Assembly: GCA_963719525.1 (NCBI GenBank)
Contig: CAVRCG010000001.1
Span: 620,001-684,000 of the forward strand
Origin: Bernardetia sp963719525
GTDB lineage: Bacteria > Bacteroidota > Bacteroidia > Cytophagales > Bernardetiaceae
Length of the DNA: 64,000 bases
Direction of reading: 5' to 3'
Part shown: in pieces, positions 62,124-64,000 of the stretch
How positions within the stretch are numbered: position 1 is the first letter of the stretch
How the letters are laid out: each line of letters starts with the position of its first letter
Notes under the pieces: model-generated
Seen by the model: only the letters and a program-made list of their open reading frames with translations
What the model was told of the DNA's origin: nothing
Databases searched by the model: none
Translations under genes and position numbers: made by a program

Positions 62124-64000
62124 ATGCTCGTCCTAAAATTTGGAGGAACAAGTGTTTCCTCAAAATCCAACCTTGAAAAAATAGCTGCTATTCTTTCTTC
62201 CAAAACTCAAAATTTTATTGTCGTCGTTTCTGCCTTTTCAGGAATTACTAATAAATTAGAACAAATTGCTAGTCTTTCGTTGGAAGGCAAACATACCATT
62301 TTGTTAGAAGAATTTAGAAACTTTCATTTTGAATTTATAAAAGAATTGGTTTCTGAGTCGCATCAAATCAACCTTTTTGTAGAAGTACAACAAAAGTGCA
62401 ATCAATTAGAATCAATTTGTGAGAGTATCGGAATTTTGAAAGAATTATCAGAGCGAACACAAGCAACTATTTTGAGTTTTGGCGAAGAACTTTCCTCAAT
62501 TATTGTTCAAAAATATCTTTCTGTTAATCCGAAAAATGCTATTCAACTGGATGTATTAGATAGCAAAAAATTAATTTCAACGATTACCAATCAGCCGAAA
62601 GATTATCTAAATGCAGCTTTGGATTTAGAGAAAACGATTACAACTATTCTTACAGAAATAAATAAAGTAAGTAAAGAAAAAACAAACAAAAATTATATTG
62701 CAGCAGGTTTCATCGCTTCCAATCAAAGAGGAGAAACGGTTACTTTAGGACGTGGAGGTTCGGATTTTTCGGCTTCCATTTATGCAAATGCGATTGATGC
62801 CGATAGTTTAGAAATTTGGAGTGATGTAAATGGAATGCAAACTGCAAATCCACGAAAAGTGCAAGCTACCCATTCATTACAAAAACTAAGTTATGAAGAG
62901 GCTTTCGAAATGGCTTATTTTGGTGCAAAGGTATTGTATCCACCTTCTATTTTGCCTGTGATGAATAAAAATATTCCATTATTTTTGAAAAATACATTGT
63001 TTCCAGAACAGGAGGGAACATTTATTAGTAATGAAAGTAAAGCTACAGACAACAAAATTCAAGGTATTTGCTCGCTTGATGAAATAGCAATTATTACCGT
63101 TTCAGGAATTGGACTGGCTAGACAAAAAGGAAGTGCAAGACGAGTTTTTCAGATTTTGGAACAAGCAAATATTAATATTATACTAATTACTCAAAGCTCT
63201 TCCGAACAAAGCATAGGAATAGGAATCAATCAATCTGAACTCTCAACTGCTATTTTTTCACTTAATTCTGCTTTCGAAAAGGAAATTCAAAAGGGATTAA
63301 TGAATGAAGTAAAAGCAATAGAAAATCAATGTATTGTTGCTCTGGTGGGCGATAATATGAAAAATGCAATTGGACTTGCAGGAAAAGTATTTAGCGCAAT
63401 AGGAGAAAATGGAATCAATGTAACAGCGATAGCGCAGGGTGCATCGGAGCGAAATATTTCGATTGTAATAAATAAAAAAGATGAAGAAAAAGCATTAAAT
63501 GTAATTCACGAAAAGTTCTTTGCTTCGGCTATCAAAAATGTTCATATTTTTATTGCAGGTATTGGCAATGTAGGAACAGAGTTTATAAATATTTTATTCA
63601 ATCAAAAACAAAAACTAATTGAAGAATATCAAATTAATCTCAAAATAATAGGTGTTGCAAACAGTAAAAAGATGTTATTCAATCACTCTTCAACTAATTT
63701 TGAAAAGGTAGAAGAATTGACAAAAGATGAAATTCTGAATTTCAAGCAAAACAGGGAAAATAATAGCAAAAATAACAGTAAAAATAATAATATAAAAACC
63801 TATTCTTCATTAAACGAATACTTCGAAATCATTAAAGAATTGAATCTTAGAAATACCGTTTTTATTGACAATACAGCTTCTGAAATTGTAAGTAAAGGAT
63901 ATGAATTTTTACTAAAAAATAGTATTTCGGTAGTAACTTGTAACAAAATTGCGTGTAGTAGTGAGTATCAAACTTATTTAAAACTCAATAAACTAGCTAA
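62124..64000 (+). CDS. thrA: Bifunctional aspartokinase / homoserine dehydrogenase, 3' end off the window
   Basis: The frame is open from ATG 62124 to the window end (625 codons). The aspartokinase part has MLVLKFGGTSVSS, IVVVSAFSGITN, SFGEELSS, TLGRGGSDFSASIYANAIDA and the DVNGMQTANPRKV block. ACT-type regulatory segments follow (ITVSGIGLARQKGSARRVFQ, VALVGDNMKNAIGLAGKVF), giving feedback control by threonine. The homoserine dehydrogenase starts VHIFIAGIGNVGTEFINIL (NAD(P) loop) and runs to VVTCNKIACS. It catalyses the first and third steps from aspartate to threonine. thrB and thrC are expected just beyond the window. Confidence 0.95.
   Translation, partial: MLVLKFGGTSVSSKSNLEKIAAILSSKTQNFIVVVSAFSGITNKLEQIASLSLEGKHTILLEEFRNFHFEFIKELVSESHQINLFVEVQQKCNQLESICESIGILKELSERTQATILSFGEELSSIIVQKYLSVNPKNAIQLDVLDSKKLISTITNQPKDYLNAALDLEKTITTILTEINKVSKEKTNKNYIAAGFIASNQRGETVTLGRGGSDFSASIYANAIDADSLEIWSDVNGMQTANPRKVQATHSLQKLSYEEAFEMAYFGAKVLYPPSILPVMNKNIPLFLKNTLFPEQEGTFISNESKATDNKIQGICSLDEIAIITVSGIGLARQKGSARRVFQILEQANINIILITQSSSEQSIGIGINQSELSTAIFSLNSAFEKEIQKGLMNEVKAIENQCIVALVGDNMKNAIGLAGKVFSAIGENGINVTAIAQGASERNISIVINKKDEEKALNVIHEKFFASAIKNVHIFIAGIGNVGTEFINILFNQKQKLIEEYQINLKIIGVANSKKMLFNHSSTNFEKVEELTKDEILNFKQNRENNSKNNSKNNNIKTYSSLNEYFEIIKELNLRNTVFIDNTASEIVSKGYEFLLKNSISVVTCNKIACSSEYQTYLKLNKLA

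Noticed and set aside
1..64000. Genome-wide recoding of TGA in the host
   Set aside because: Many host genes end in TGA at family-typical lengths (speDE, def, the minus-strand GT2 gene at 827), and the CBASS E2 gene's TGA lies inside its terminator stem.

Overview
The window is AT-rich DNA from a gliding-lineage Bacteroidota, most likely Cytophagales (a Bernardetia/Flexibacter-like organism). The evidence is a gldD-type gliding lipoprotein, two proteins with type-IX-secretion C-terminal domains, a FadL-like porin beside an SGNH lipoprotein, a lipoprotein peptide deformylase, a SpeD-SpeE fusion, and a general lack of Shine-Dalgarno sequences. TGA is a normal stop for the host (speDE, def, and the CBASS E2 gene, whose TGA sits inside its terminator hairpin).

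Layout. 0-16 kb, mostly minus strand: HsdR-N fragment, glycosyltransferase, aat, SGNH hydrolase plus FadL-like porin, polyamine synthesis (SpeD-SpeE), YhcG-like nuclease, polyprenyl synthase, a type II restriction-modification pair, and a SNF2 helicase. 16.5-29.5 kb: a surface-polysaccharide cluster (three glycosyltransferases, two methyltransferases, a Wzx-like flippase) and two large secreted or adhesive proteins. 29.8-45.5 kb: tRNA-Asn, menC, a Spy-like protein, an oxidoreductase, a flippase-like membrane protein, hmgA, gldD, a ViaA-like protein, a toxin-antitoxin locus broken by a MITE, an ECF sigma factor operon, and def. 55-64 kb: sucD, metF, cysC, a TerB-like protein, a histidine kinase with a response regulator, and thrA running off the end.

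Between def and sucD lies an accessory island (45,647-54,962) bounded by a 29-bp perfect direct repeat, with a tyrosine-recombinase remnant just inside the left end. It carries a symporter / small peptide / 2OG-oxygenase group, then a plasmid-like replicon, then a CBASS anti-phage operon (Cap15-like effector, CD-NTase, E2-like protein with SEC-C) flanked by 50-bp repeats.

The most striking observation is the plasmid-like segment 49,622-52,160: a helix-turn-helix/coiled-coil/membrane protein, iterons, a RepB-type initiator and a MazF/PemK-like toxin. These reading frames contain eleven in-frame TGA codons, only one in-frame TAA and no TAG. Where family motifs are recognisable the TGA sits at glycine positions (HTH 'KLGVS', toxin 'REG'). 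That is the signature of genetic code 25 (TGA = Gly), known from Absconditabacteria and Gracilibacteria. The segment looks like a replicon from a recoded candidate-phylum bacterium embedded in a standard-code Bacteroidota island, or else an assembly chimera.

Two chromosomal genes (SGNH hydrolase and a type-IX-secreted protein) also carry a single in-frame TGA at a plausible glycine position. Seven genes carry a +1 single-base frameshift; six of these sit at a TCGA tetranucleotide (five at TTCGAA). This suggests a systematic base-calling error at a modified motif rather than seven independent mutations.
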